64,000 bases of DNA, taken from the NCBI GenBank assembly GCA_964017235.1, contig OZ024930.1, positions 31,624,614 through 31,688,613 on the forward strand, written 5' to 3'. This document shows positions 10,501 through 25,500 of the stretch, piece after piece. Position numbers and translations under genes: made by a program. The notes below the pieces were generated by a model, which had not been told where the DNA came from, ran no database searches, and was given only the letters and a program-made list of their open reading frames with translations. This DNA is from Sabellastarte sp. h YS-2021. Lineage: Eukaryota; Annelida; Polychaeta; Sabellida; Sabellidae. How positions within the stretch are numbered: position 1 is the first letter of the stretch; each line of letters starts with the position of its first letter.

Positions 10501-13500
10501 CTATTGCTCCGCTATGCCATGAGCTATAGGTCTGTAATTTCACTATGTTATAGCTGACCCAAAAGTAGGTGAACAATATATTTTAACAAAATACTCCAAA
10601 TGCAATATTTTTCAAGTTATAGCTGATTTACTCAACAGTCAGTACCTGAGAATAGCTATTGTTCAGTTGTGCCATGAGCTATAGGTCTATAATTTCACTA
10701 TGTTATAGCTGACCCAAAAGTAGCTGAATAACATATTTGCACAAATTTCTGTAAATGCAATAGTTTTCCAATTATAACTGATTTACTCAACAGTGAGAAC
10801 TTCAAAGTAGCTATTACTCAGCTATGAAATGAGCCACAGGTCTGAAACTTCACTATGTTATAGCTGACCCCAAAATAGGTGAATAACATATTGAAACAAA
10901 ATACTGTAAATGCAATAGTTTTCAAGTTATAAGTGATTTACTCAACAGTGATAACCTAAAAGTAGCTATTACTCAGCTATGGCATGAGCTACAGGTCTGA
11001 AATTTTACTATGTTATAGCTGGCCCAAAAGTAGCTGAATAACATATTTATACGAAATTCTCTAAATGCAATAGTTTTTAAGTTACAAGTGATTTTACTCA
11101 TGATGGAAGTTACTGAAAAGCCCAAAAGTAGCTATTGCTCACTTAGCTATTGAGACAGACACCCAACTTACTCACCATATTGTAGCTATGAAAAAAGTAG
11201 CTGAATAACATATTTTAACAAAATGCTCTAAATGCAACACTTTTCAAGTTATAAGTGATTTACTCAACAGTGATAACCTATAAGTAGCTATTACTCAGCT
11301 ATGCCATGAGCTACAGGTCTGAAATTTCACTATGTTATAGCTGGCCCAAAAGTAGCTGAATAACATATTTATACGAAATTCTCTAAATGCAATAGTTTTT
11401 AAGTTACAAGTGATTTTACTCATAATGGAAGTTACTGAAAAGCCCAAAAGTAGCTATTACTCACTTAGCTATTGAGACAGACACCCAACTTACTCACCAT
11501 ATTGTAGCTATGAAAAAAGTAGCTGAACAACATATTTTCACAAAATGCTGTAAATGCAACACTTTTGAAGTTATAAGTGATTTAGTGCATGATTTCATGA
11601 ATTTTAATGCATTAAAAATTATTAAAAAAATTTATTAAAAAAAAGTAAGACAGATCCAGGTCTCATACTCACACAAGAGAAGCTACCTCTGGCCTAGTAC
11701 ATATATGCAAGATATGAGAGAAATCCCTGCAATAGTCACTGAGAAAATTGTGATTAAAAAGTTGAAATTTTCACACTTTTGGTGGGGGTACCCCCCTTGT
11801 AATGTCTCTAGCAAACAGACGAACAAACAGATTTGCATGCCTTGAACAATTTTTCATCCTCGATAGATAAGGTATCTTTTAAAAGAAATAGCATGTCTCT
11901 AGGCCTTGTAGTTTTGGAGAAGAAGTTGTTCACGCGGACGCGGACGCCCACGCCGCAGAGTGATGACATAATGTCAGCTGACTGACAAGTCAGCTGACAT
12001 AAAAACTGCACCAAATTTCAGTCATTTCACAAAAATTCCTGATTACACAGTTTCCCTGTAACACATAAACTTTCTCATATGTTACCACATTTAAAGTTTC
12101 TTATTGTTTTCGGAGTATCAGTGTATAAAATGGTACAATGGGGACTTTTTCCACCACTGACTGTGAACCAGTTTTGGTATTTTCTGTGTCTTTTCTTCCT
12201 TACCCAACCAAAAGAAAAGAGCTCTGCCAATTCCATCAAATAACCACTAGGGCAAATGTAATATCCAGTGATGCTACTTTCTGTCACTTTTTTGTATGTT
12301 AAAGGAATGGCTGATTCCAACCATGGTATATTGTTTATTAGTATTTACATAAAACTTTTACACAATTCATTAGCAGAAAAATCTGCTTCTCATGCCCTTC
12401 TCAAAAATGTTTGAGGCAAGTACATTTTTTCACATACTGCTTAATTTAATGATTGATTTGGGTTAAAAGCTTTCAACACATTATATAGATTTTGTTATCC
12501 ACCGTGCCCCATATGTGACCCGTATAGAGGGATATACGGAGTGGGATATATTTTTATGTATATGTCACAGTGGAAACTCCAATCCAGTGCCATTTCTAAT
12601 TCCCCTAGTGGTAGTTCCAATTTGAACTACCACTAGTGCCACTTCCAATTGTCCTTTGCTGATAAACAACAATTAGAAGTAGCACTAGTGGTAGTTCCAA
12701 TTGGAACTACCACTAGGGGAATAAGAAATGGCCCTCCATACTATGGATAATAAGTGTAATTAACTTCCTGGTTTCACTAATATCTCAAAAAGTATGTACT
12801 TACAAATATGTATTGTACATCATTAAACAGGTATTTTTACAGCACTTCTGCTCCTGTTGTTGCATCAAATTCCCTGTACATATGATGGCTGGGATATTGC
12901 AAGTTAAAGATGGAAGTTGACAGGCTTTTTCACGTTCTCTCATTAAATAATGATTTATTTAACTCATAAAGCATACAAAATGTTGGATAATAAAAGTAAA
13001 ACATATTCTTGTCATCTTCACTTGTGATATATTTTTTCTGTATATGTCATTTGGGAAGTTTTTCTGTTATATACTGACAGATACTTAAGATGATAGAGGA
13101 TACCAGTGCAAACTATTATTCAAAATTCTGCACTAAAAACTACCAGGCACCTGCAACCAATCCAACACTATGGTGGGCTGGTATTCATACAAGCTTTCAG
13201 TCAAAGACATGTCAAAAATTGGCTCCATTGAAAACTCTATATACCTAGAGCCTTTGATATCTGCTTTATTCGGTTAAAATTAAGTTACATACCATTTACA
13301 CCTACAAAAATCCAGCTTTTCTCATGTGATTGACTCAAGTATACATTTTACTTTTCTCTTTTACAAGCCGCTACACTAACAACTTATTAATCCACTAACC
13401 TTCATCTGCATCAGAACTTATTCTCAACACATTCTCATCCAGTGACAGGAATCTGTGGATGTGAGCTGCTGCCTGCATGATAGAATGCAAAATACTGATG

Positions 13501-16500
13501 TAATTGACAAAGAAGCATGGATCATACAATTTCTTATTAGTGGTATAACTTTTATAGTGTTAATCTCCATTAGACAGAGACTAAGACACTCTAGGCATAA
13601 AAGAAAGATATCTGGAATAACAAGAAAAGTCCTGCTGGAGTTTTTACTAAGTATAACTTGATATAAAATCAAAATCCAATTTCTAGGTGTAGGATATTAA
13701 ATTCGGTCAGATTGGATTTTCTGGTAACCTGGTAGAAATGCAAACTTTTGGTTGAATTTCAATTTATACCAAATATTAACATGGTCAAAGTGTGATTGAA
13801 CATATCTGGTAGAGAAGTCATGCTTTTACACAAAGACAGAATCTAAAATACAACATATCATTTCAGTTCAACATCAACTAAACTGCAGTAGAATTTTCCA
13901 ATTTGGAATCCTAAAGAACACTAGAAAAGGAAATATCAAGACTTGAAATTTTAATTTAATATTAATATTACTAGAATGTAATTTAACTTTCAAAAATCTG
14001 TTAAAGGTATCAAATTATTGTAGTTTTCTGAATATAATCAGTACTAAAAGTGTCATTGTATTATGTTTGAATACTTCACATTTTAGACATCAACCGATCC
14101 ATTGAAAAATATGTTTTGAGGTATTTTATGGTTTCGATAGTAATTGATACCAATCATTTATAGATTTTATGATAATATTAAGTACATTATATACATAATG
14201 AAGCAACTCATTTCATAAATAAGGTCGTCACTGCAGTCCATTTATTTAATATCTATAATCAAAACCCAGTTAAGAGGTTCATATCGATATGAAAAATGTA
14301 TTGCACACTCCCCCTCCAGTTGTATAAGACCATTAATTATTTTAACAAGAGATGTATCTGAAAGTGTTAAAGATTAACAGTAGACCAGCTATATTTATTT
14401 CCAACAGTTGTTTACTTTGCCTTAAAGTAATAATCGATAAATATTAGAAAAATATTGTAATTTTACTTAATATTGCTCTATAGTATATATAACCTAAAGG
14501 AGAACTATCCTGTAGTTTACAGTACTGATGTTATAATTACTGTGTATTGTAACATATCATAGTTTTTTCAGTAATATGCCCCCTTAGCAGTTAATATATA
14601 TCTTACACATTTAATTTAAATTTGTTTGAAAAAGACCAATGATCCAAAAGATTTCAAATGAGAAATGTGGTTGAGATAATCTACATACCGTTCAAGTCTG
14701 AAGTTTTGGTATGTGGCCCAATCACTATGACTGATCATCTTCAACAAATTAAATGTAAAACCTTAGCCAAGATAATATACTGATTTTCACCTTTTCGAAG
14801 TCTTCATCCTGAAGGGCAGTTTGTACCCCATCAGTACAGAACTTGAGGTCCAGAATGTCTTCCACTCTTCGCATACAATCTGTCACTCGGACCTACAGGA
14901 TCAATAAGTCTGCATATATTGGTACAGTAGAACCTCTATTATCTGACTCTGATATTATCCAAATCTTCAATTACTCAACCTCAAACCCACTCTCCTAGTT
15001 CCATTTAAACCTGTTAGTTTAGGCTTTCTGTTATCCGACCTTTCTATTATCTGACCTAATTGTTACTCCCACAAGAGGGACGGATAATAGAGGTTGTTCT
15101 GTATTAGTTTGTGCAAACCACTGCAGACTGAGACATCACACAAGCTTTAAAATCAAAGCTGGGTTTTATATTCAAAATGTCTAAATCAGGCTAAAGGTGC
15201 AATGTATATTACAAAATATCTAAAACCATTGTGCAAAAGTGGCAAAAAAAAAACAACATTTAAAGTCACAATGGGTCGTCTTCCCTTTTAACAGTAATGG
15301 TCACACAGGGACCAGTGTGCATAAATCTAAACAATGTCCATTTAGCCACTACAGGATGACCCTTTCAGTCGAATTTCAATTATAATCAGTTTAAAAATGA
15401 CTTAAAAAATTTCTTATATTAAGCTGTGATAGTGTTTTCTTATCCTATTCAACAATTAAATTTGTTTGGTATTTTCATCATTAAATCATAACCACTCGTG
15501 TGAATATAATGGTGTGACAGCTTATCTCTGAGTCACTACATTTATAATACATTACATTTGACAATGTCTTTTGTTAAAATTTATATCAGTAATTATGACT
15601 GGTTGTTAAATACATAATTTGTGAAACAATATATTTAACAAATACAATGTACTACTAACCTTTGCCAAATCAAGCTGTCTCACTTTACTGCTAACATTCT
15701 CTGCAAGGGTTGAAGTAAATGATATCATGCTGGCGAGATTCTGGGAATCATTGTGAATGAGCTGCAAGTTTGGGCTAAAATTCAATGAGCATAGACTAGC
15801 TTCCATTCAACACTTTTCAGTTTCAATATCTTGTAAACAATGAAACAGACACATGTAGTACATTTCTTTGTCAAGGATTTAGATGATACACAAAACACTG
15901 ATGGTAGTACCTAATTAAATCCAAAATTCTACGGTAGTACCTAATTAAATCCAAAATTCTACAAGTACTCTATTAATGTACAATGGTTCTAATAGCTTCA
16001 AGGATATTTGATCAGATTTAGTGGGTTTTATTTATTTTTTTTCTTGTTTTAATGAAATATCAACCATATAAATGGTTAAAATGTTGAGGTTTTCAACAAT
16101 CAGTTCTTGTCAATGGAAAGTGTTTTTTGCACATTTCTACATCCAAATGAAAAGTGAAATAAGAGTAATCAAATAACCAGTATTTGCCATAACTTTTGTT
16201 TTATTACCGTAACTATTACTGATGCAAACAAAAACATAAGTGGAGTAGCCCAGTGCTATATGAATGACTTGGCTGAGGGGCTACAAAGGCTAATTTTATA
16301 TCTATTATACCTGCTGACATTAAGATGATTCAATATACTGTATGATACAAAGGAAGCCAGGAGAAACTAGATTGGGCCAACTCGGCGCCAACATATCCCC
16401 AGACAGGTCATCACTCACGCCACAGGTTTTGATCGGGAATTTTTTAAAGCATAATTACCCATTATTATATGAACTTCAGCACATCAATCTACTCTGTTTG

Positions 16501-19500
16501 TATCTTCCCAAGAAGATGGTGTATCCCCAGACGCCGAATACATAACTCAAATTATATTTTCAATCTTCCTGCAATGATAACTCTAAACCTATTTTCAAAG
16601 TATTTATTAATAAATGATTGATGATTGAATGTCCATTCTAAAATAATAATCCCAAAAGAGCATATCTCTTTCTATATTTGTTGACAAATAAAATATTATT
16701 TTTAACTCAACATCATACTTTTCAATCTTCCTGCAATGATAACTCTTAACCTAATTTCAAAGTATTTAAATGATTGATGATTGAATGTCCATTCTAAAAT
16801 TCATAATCCCAAAAGCGCATATCTGTTTCTATATTTGTTCACAAATAAAATATTATTTAAAAAAAAATTATTTATATTATTATTTTATTATATTATTTAT
16901 AGAATTTGTAAATTGTTTTCAGTTATTCATTTCCTCTATTCCTATATATGTGGTCCATATATATGCAACCTAAATATGTGACACAATCTCAGTTCTGACT
17001 CCCCTTTGTGTTATATGATGAAGCCCACCACCTCCTACCCCACCCCTCTCCCCTTCTCCACACCTCTCTCACTATTACACAAGATCTGCAACCCCATTGA
17101 GTTCTTTGTTTCTCATTTGATATCACTAAATACCTTTGTTTATTTAGTGTCACTCAATATAGCTGGAGGTCCCAGAGGTGGGTGGGGGATGTGGGTTGGG
17201 ACTACAGCATAAATGGTAAACAAACAATCTGATATATATCAAAGGGGTAATCAAATACAAAAAGAATTGAGAATTTTAAGTATGTGATTATCAACTGAAA
17301 TGAGTTCATAACTGTAGGAGCTGTGTCAAAATTAACTGAGGCAAGTTGAATAAAACTGGGCTAGTTGAGGGTTAAAAATCCCCTAGTTTTACTACATAAG
17401 GATATACTTTTATTAATATTGGGACTTAAAGCTCACCAGAAAATAACAGTGTCCATTTTGCCTACTTGAATATGTTTAACCAGTTTCATTTTAAAGAGTT
17501 AAAAACTCAGCAAGCAGAGGTACAACACACAAAAATAAGTTCTTAAAAGACTAAGATAGCCATAACATCATTAATATTCAAAATTTAAAGAGACAGGCAC
17601 TTCCTTTTAAAAATTCAAAGATTTCAGCTCTATGACCCACATAGTTTGACAGTTACAGGGCTTTAAAGTGGCATAATGTCCATAAATTGGGTTTCTGTGG
17701 GCATTTTACAATTGTTAAAGAGACCTTAGCAATTAAACTACAGATCTGAAACTTTTTGGGGGACATACATAACAAACAAAAATTAGATATAATACAGTTT
17801 AAGACTTGTCACACTAAGCATTTCCAAATTACAGGGCAAAATACAGTAGAAAATGTCAAAAAAGGTCACTTGGATGAGTGTCTATGGTCGTCATACACAG
17901 GTTCAATGTCTACTACAGGCCTTGATGTTCGGTACATGGAAAAAGAAGACGCTTAATAATGTATTCCTAGTTGAGATTTCAGCCCTGTCAGTCACATAGT
18001 TTAACAGTCACAGGGCTGAAAAGTGGCAAAAAGTCCAAATATTGGGTCTCTGTGGGCCTTTTAGAGACCTCAATGTGACCTTCAAATTGAAGCTTCAGAC
18101 TTAAAATCTTTCACAATCAGAGATTATACATTGAATGTATATCTAATATAGTTTGAAACTTCTCAGACTTACCATTCCAAGTTACAAGGCAAAATATGTA
18201 AAAAATGTCTAAAAAGGGTCACTCGGGTGAGTATCTATGGTCGTCATACACAGGTTAAATATCTACTAAAGGCCTTGATGTTCAGCACATGTAAAAAGAA
18301 CATAATAATATATTCCCAGATGAGATTTCAGCTCTATCAGTCACATAGTTTAACAGTCACAGGGCTTAAAAGTGGCAAAAAGTCCAAATATTGGGTCTCT
18401 GTGGGCCTTTTAGAGACCTCAATGTGAACTTTAAATCAAAGCTTCAGATTTAAAATCTTTCACAATCAAAGGTTACACATAGAATGTATATCTAATACAG
18501 TTTGAAACTTCTCAAGACTTACCATTTCCAAGTTACAGGGAAAAATATGTGAAAAATGTCTAAAAAGGGTCACTCGGGTGGGTGTTATGGTCCTCACACA
18601 CAGGTTAAATGTCTACTTAAAGCCTTTATTTCTGGCACATGTAAACATGACATAATGATATATTCCCAGGTGAGATTTCAGCTCTATCAGTAACATAGTT
18701 TAACAGTCACAGGGCTTAAAAGTGGCAAAAAGGCAAAATATCGGGTCTCTGTGGGCCTTTTAGAGACCTCAATGTGACCTTCAAATCAAAGCTTCAGACT
18801 AAAAATCTGTCACATTCAAAGGTTACACACAGAATGTATATCTAATACAGTTTGAAACTTCTCAGACTTACCATTTCCAAGTTACAGGGAAAAATATGTG
18901 AAAAATGTCTTATAAGGGTCACTCGGGTGGGTGTTTATGGTCCTCACACACAGGTTAAATGTCTATTAAAGGCCTAAATTTTGGGGCAGATATAAGAAAA
19001 CACATAGATATATTCTCAGATGATATTTAACTTAGATGAGAGACATAGTTTGAAAGCTACAGTGCTCGAAAGTGGCAAAAAGTGCATAAATTGGGTCTCT
19101 GTGGGCACTTTTGAGACCTTAAGTCGACCCCTTTGGGTAAACCTACAGCCCTAAAATTTTCTACAGACAAGGATTACATATCAAAGTTATACCTAGTGCA
19201 GTTTGAGACTCATCAGAGTTACCACTTCCAAATTATAGGGCAAAATATGTGAAAAATATAGCAAAAAATCCCTAAGTGGGGGTCTTTATGGGCCTCAAAC
19301 ACAATTTTCTCCTCAACTTAAAGTCGTGATTTTCGGCACATGTACTAAGAACATATTAATGTGTTCTCAGGTGAAATTTCAGCCAGCTGAGCATCATAGT
19401 TTGTGACCTAGAGGGCTCTTAGTGGCCAAAAGTGCAATTTCTGACCTTAAGGTGGCCATAAGTTCTCTTTTATTGGGAGTTTAAGGTCACCTTAAAATAG

Positions 19501-22500
19501 GGATCTTCCTTTGGACACCCTTAACATGTGTACCAAGTTTGAAAAAAAAATATTAATTTGTTTTTGAGTTATCGCGTCCACAAGGAAATTTCTACGGCGG
19601 CGGCGGCGGCGGCGGCGGCGCGACGGACCTGAATCCAATATATCCCCGACTTTCGTCTGGGGATATAATAACATAATCTATGGCACAATTACAAATATTG
19701 GTAATTTTCAAAAAAATTAGAATTTTACAAGTCGACTCAACCTGAACAGTCAAACAGGTTGTACAAGTTGCAAACTTGTACAGATTTCTTGTATTAATCA
19801 GCGTCAATCCACAGTTTTGTAATAGGAGAAATTTGCCACAAAAAAGTCTTGTACATAACATATATATATTAATCAGCTGCAATCCATAGAGCTTTGTGAT
19901 AGGAGAAATTTGCCACAAATATGGCAGTAGAAATTTTGAAAATATTCTGGCAGAGCCAAGGTCAAAGGTTAACTATTGATGTTGCACACCTGTACACCCC
20001 AACCAATATCCCTTTCAAATATCAAGTTACTACACTGTGCATTTTCTGATACATAGTTCAGAAACAATTTTAAAGATCAAGGCCATCTCATTAAGGTCTT
20101 AGGTTAAATCAAGATCACACTGACAATCCACACCTCATTCTGCAACTAATGTCACTGAAAAGTACTAATTCCTGACACCTAGTAGTTTTCAAGATATAGC
20201 CCAGGCAAGATTTTTAAGGTCAAGGTCACTATAGCAAGGCCAAAGGTCAAACCATAATGCTACACACTTATACCCCAAACTAATGTCCCAACCATGCATG
20301 AACTTCCTACACCTCACTGAGATATAATCTGGACAAGATTTTTCCCTGCCACCCATCCACCTGCCCAGCTAGAGGCAATGGGTAAAAACAATATGCACAC
20401 AGCCTTTGGGCTAAAATGTTGAAAGGCCAAGATGATAAAACTATAAATGCTTCTTGATTTTACCAATACCTAACCATATACTAAGTTTCAAAGCTCTACC
20501 TAAAATATCTTTATTGTCATGCCAAAAGTGAAATCTCAGCAGTAGTAGCATAATAAGAGACTTCCATCCGGGCATACAGCAAGTTATTAAGACTTGGAAA
20601 TATATATACCATTAAGAGTTAATACAGCAAAAAATTTTTAACTTACAGCATGGAATGCAGTGACACCATCTGGGATTCCAAACTGGATTGTTTACCCAGC
20701 AATTCATCCAATTCTTTTGCAATAACATCCTGAGAAAGAGACTTAAACAGCTATAATTATAGTGACAGATCTTACTAAATACAAGCACAAACATTTATTT
20801 CTTAAGACAATATTTGAATGGTTATTATATGTGTATATATATAATTCTTCACCTTGTTGATTTGTATTAATACAGGCTCACAGACTCGTGCGAAAATAAT
20901 GGTGGCCAGCAGGACCAGTAACTTTGAGACTTAAGTGGCCCTTACAAATATTAAGCGGTCCTTCTTTTTTTGAAAATACTTCAAATGCCTTTACATCTAC
21001 ATATTTTAGGCTACCTTGTTGAGAGTATCATGGATGACTAGATATGATTTGAGTGACTTTTGATGCAAAAACTCAACTAGAATCAAGGATTAAGAATAAT
21101 CTAAAATGGACTGGATTATGGTATCATATTTCTGAATAATAAACTATGTGTGAATATAAACTCACTTAGGTGGGAGTCATCTGTTGGTACATCTACAGAA
21201 AATTTTACAGTTTTCAAGACCCAGTTTTCATATTTACTTTCAATCGTTACCAATAATAAATAAATACAAAATATCCCCATCTGTGTCACCAATGTTTAAA
21301 AATAATTTATAATGTATTGCATGGTAAAATATATACAGGTAAGTTACCAATAATAAATGAAAAACAAAAAAAAAAAACATCCCATCTATATGTCATCAAT
21401 GTTTAAAAATAATTTATAATTTATTGCATGGTAAATATATAAGTTACCAATAATTTAAAAAAAAAAACAAGAGAGAGAGAGAGAGAAAAAAAAACATCCA
21501 TATCTATGTCACCAATGTTGAAAAAAAATTTACAAAGTATTGCGCGGTAAAATATAAGTTACCAATAATAAATGAAAAAAAAAAACATCCCTATCTATGT
21601 CACCAATTTTTAATATATTTTTGTAATGTGTCTTGCACTGTGTCTGAATGTATTCGTTACCAATACTAAATGAACATAGCACAAGTAACCAAAAATAAAT
21701 GAATAAAAAAAAGCACCTTCCATGCATTCAAAACACTGGGCTACGGAAGATTTTTAAACTAAAAGGACTTCCGTGTCCTTACATTCAAAACGCGATTCCA
21801 TGTATGTCTGATATTTGCATTCAAAACACTAGTCACGGAAGAAATATAAAATAAAAAGACTTTCGTTTCTTTACATTCAAAACGCGATTTTACTATTTTA
21901 ACCAATGAAATGCCAGAAAAGAAATGACATCGATCTCTTACTAGATGTATGTTAGCTTTTTACTGGCTGTCGTCACGACACACCTCGATTTTAAACTAAT
22001 CACGTACATGAATAGAAATACCGTGAGTGTGCTTTGTTTATAAAATGGCGGAGTCGTAGATCCAAGAAATATGTTAGAAAACGTGGACTGGCCGAGTTCA
22101 CTTCATTTTAAATTCGCCAGTGGGGCGACAATAAAAGCGTTTCTACTCGACCTTCGTCCAATAAAGTCGCCGTGGGCGAGTTGGCGACTGCGAATTTGTG
22201 ACACTGTTAATATGTCAGGGCAGAAACTGTAATTTGATAGAATTTCAATTTCAACCAACTGGAATTTCTTCCGAGATGAACTTTATAGAAATGTTTATTT
22301 GAGTTTTGTACATGTGACTTTCTACCAATCTACTCAATTGGAATTTTTACTGAGAATCATGTCAATTTTTACGTACAGTTCTGTAGAATCATAGACAAAT
22401 CGGCCCTTTGTCATTGTCAAATAAGCCCACATCAAATTGGCCCCAAAATAAAATACCCTAGTCAAATCGGCCCCCAGGAAAAAATACCTTAGTCAAATCG

Positions 22501-25500
22501 CCCCCACCCCCCGGAAATTACTGTACTCTTGAAGAAAAATATGTTAAACAAATGACAAAAATCACAAGCTAATAAGAATTTGATTTAATTAAACTCTTAC
22601 AACACTTAATCTCTTTCAGGTCAATTGCACTTCCAATAAAACTAACACAAATAAGTGACTAAAGGACAGAGGAATTAGGATCCATATTGATTACAGCATC
22701 CAAAAATCTTTGATATATGTTAATTGCACTTTTGCTAAAAATCACTTAAGTACTTTTCACCCTTGATGTGATTATCTAATTGCACTTATAATTATACTAA
22801 CAGAAACAATTGTCCAAAGGACAGAAGTTAAAAGAACTTGATGAAACATCGAAATATATTTCATATATGTTAATTGGGCTATGCAAATATCACTTGTTGT
22901 CACCCTTATGAAACAAATATTATCACAAAGAATTATCTGCCATACTTGTTATTTATAACCTAATCCATGCTCACCTGATGTACTGTGCATACTAAATATC
23001 TGTCAGTCTTAGAGTCTGTTATATGACGGAGATTACGTGCTATAAAAATACTCATTTGTGCGTGTAATTGTATACTGGTACAGAACTCAGCTGTTTTACA
23101 TCAGGTGGGGTCCACATATGTCACACAGTTTCAAAATCTCTAATGGTGTTAGACAAGGTGGGATCCTATCCCCTAAGCTGTTTGCTGTATACCTAGATAA
23201 GCTATCTGTTGCACTAAATAAATCAGGCATTGGCTGCAATGTTGGTACTTGTGTGAATCATTTGTTCTATGCTGACGACCTTTGCCTCTTGGCACCTACA
23301 GCCATGGCCTTACAACAAATCATGAATGTATGTTATGACTATGGTGCTGAACATGACATTGTGTTCAATGCAAAGAAATCATACTGTGTAGTTTTTAAAC
23401 CAAAAAGGTACAAACTAAAATGCCCTACAGTGTCTCTTGCTGGACAGTTATACCAAATCTAAATTCCGTCAAATACCTCGGAGTTATTCTGACTGACAAT
23501 CTGCAAGATGATGAGGAAATAATGAAACAAACTAGGAACCTATATGCTCATGGTAATGTTCTCCTCAGAAAGTTTGGTCTCTGTTCAAGTGAGGTGAAGC
23601 AACAACTATTTCAATTAGGGCTGCAAGCGAGCCTGAAAATGCGCCTCGACTCCTCGATTCCTCGCCTCGGACTCGGTTAATCGCTTGATTATCGCCCACG
23701 AAATAAACTGCTCCATATTTTGCAATACCACGCCTTATTAAATAGTTACAAACCACACAACAGGAAAGAATTTTGATAATTTAATGAATTTTGGGGAAAA
23801 GACGCATTTATAATGCAAAATATAAGAAACTTTAACCATCTTTATATTGCGAGATTTGAGGCATCTTCGAAATACGTTATAATAAGATGCCGTCTTATAA
23901 AACGTTGTTACACAAAGAACTAAAGTTTGCAAATACTTAAAATATAAAATACTGAAACGGAAATGCCTTATATTTGTAAAATATATAAATATATTCATAT
24001 ATTTAAAGAGAAAAAAATGAATTTTGTAGTAGATTTTACGTCTGTGTTTAGTTGTTTTCGAAGACCCGGTTAACTTTTCTTGCCTCGAGTACTGAAGTGA
24101 ATCGTTTCGCTTCCGAGTAACCGAAGAATCGTTGCAGCCTTAATTTCAATCCTACTATGCTAATTTTTACTGCTGCTCATTGTGGACCAGCTATAACAAT
24201 ACAACTTACAATAAAGTTAAAGTTGCATATAATAATATTGCATGCCGGTTACTGGGGTATGACTACAGAGACAGTGCTAGTCATATGTTTGTCACTAACA
24301 GTCTAGACTCTATGAAAATTGTTTTGAGAAAAAATATGTACAATCTAAAAATGTGTGTTGAAACATCCAACAACTCTATTGTTAAAGCTATATGTGATAG
24401 TTTTTAGCTGAGCAGCTGTGGTACTATTTATAAGTGCTGGCAAGCAGCTCTATATACACTTTGCTGACATGTATTATGTAGTTTTTAAGGAGTATATGAA
24501 CATTTAATGGTCATCTTTATGGTTTTTTTGTTTCTATAGATACATTTTTATTTTTTTTTAATTTTTAGTGTATTATATTTTATCCATGTAACTTTTTAAT
24601 ATGGGCCACGAGCCTGAAATAAAATCTATCTATCTATCCATCTATCATTACATTTCATTTTTTAACCTGGGGCAGACTTGCCAAGGGCCGAGTTTTTAAG
24701 GGGCTGATTTGCTGCAGACTTCCTACCAGTATGCGCCCACCTATCAGTGAACGCTTGCCTTATATTTCTTTGTTAGAGGTCAAAGACAAATACTTTTAGA
24801 AGTCAACAAAATAAACATTCACTGATATTTCCGAATTGCCGTAAAACAGTTGACAATAGGGATACATTGTTAAGAATCATGGACAACTCGGACCTTTGCC
24901 AACTCGGACCCATTTGATGCATTCTCGGCTTCTTTTAAAACTCATCCCCACCAAGTTGACCATTTTTTTCCTATCTATTATTTAAGTATGCTTCATATAA
25001 ATAAAGTATTATGCATCTTAAGAGACAAATTTGCAAGGAAATGGTTGTAAGAAGGTAGTATTTTACAAATGACGACTACATTATTAAAGCTGTGACCAAT
25101 GTATTGATATATAAAACACTCTTGTGCATATTACTCCAACTATGTAAGCCTGATTCAAGGCCATGTCACACTATTATATCCATGAATAAAAACTGTAAAC
25201 AAGGATACCTAAATTATTAAAATCCATCCATAAATAAATATTTTATGTCAACTTGAATTTCTAAAGAATGGGGCCGAGTGTGCAAAGATGGGTCCGAGTT
25301 GGCGGGGGCCGATTTGACAAAGGGCCGAGTTGACCAGTTTCCCATTGGTAGTGGCTTTCTACCAGTAAACAACCATGCCTAAGTTAATATTTTGAATTTA
25401 AATAATATTGACAGCATTATATTTTATTCTTCTACCACCAGATTGTCAAATGATATACACTAAAATTAAAACTGGAGATACATTTTGTAATATTTGTTTC

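Larger units (their letters stand above)
9126..12000. mobile_element. Tandem-repeat-carrying element with hairpin ends (Helentron/TR-MITE-like)
   Basis: The left end has a perfect hairpin at 9126-9145 (AGTGCCCGT / ACGGGCACT, 2-nt loop) followed by GTGTCAGCTGACTGAG. Two tandem arrays follow. The right end has a GC-rich tract at 11934-11956 (CGCGGACGCGGACGCC) and a perfect 12-bp hairpin at 11971-12000 (ATGTCAGCTGAC / GTCAGCTGACAT). The word GTCAGCTGACTGA occurs at both ends. No transposase or Rep/helicase frame is present, so it is non-autonomous. The class is inferred from architecture only. Confidence 0.5.
16340..19680 (+). mobile_element. 3.3-kb tandem-repeat-carrying element (copy 1)
   Basis: The left part (16340-17210) contains GATTGGGCCAACTCGGCGCC, GATCGGGAATTTTTTAAAGC-like and GTATCCCCAGACGCCGAATA sequences. 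A ~350-bp-unit array, a CGG run and a terminal hairpin follow. The whole order recurs in inverted orientation at 52002-53830, which supports one mobile unit. Two internal ~150-bp direct repeats (from 16557 and 16718) share TTTCAATCTTCCTGCAATGA. No transposase frame is present. It lies in COG4 intron 2. Boundaries are approximate. Confidence 0.7.

Noticed and set aside
19492..19674. Arg-rich 60-codon minus frame, and Pro-rich frame at 19592-19918
   Set aside because: Translations of the CGG microsatellite at the element end.
22041..22060. ATGGCGGAGTCG as a possible gene start
   Set aside because: Runs into TAG after four codons; COG4 exon 1 was found at 27807-27917 instead.
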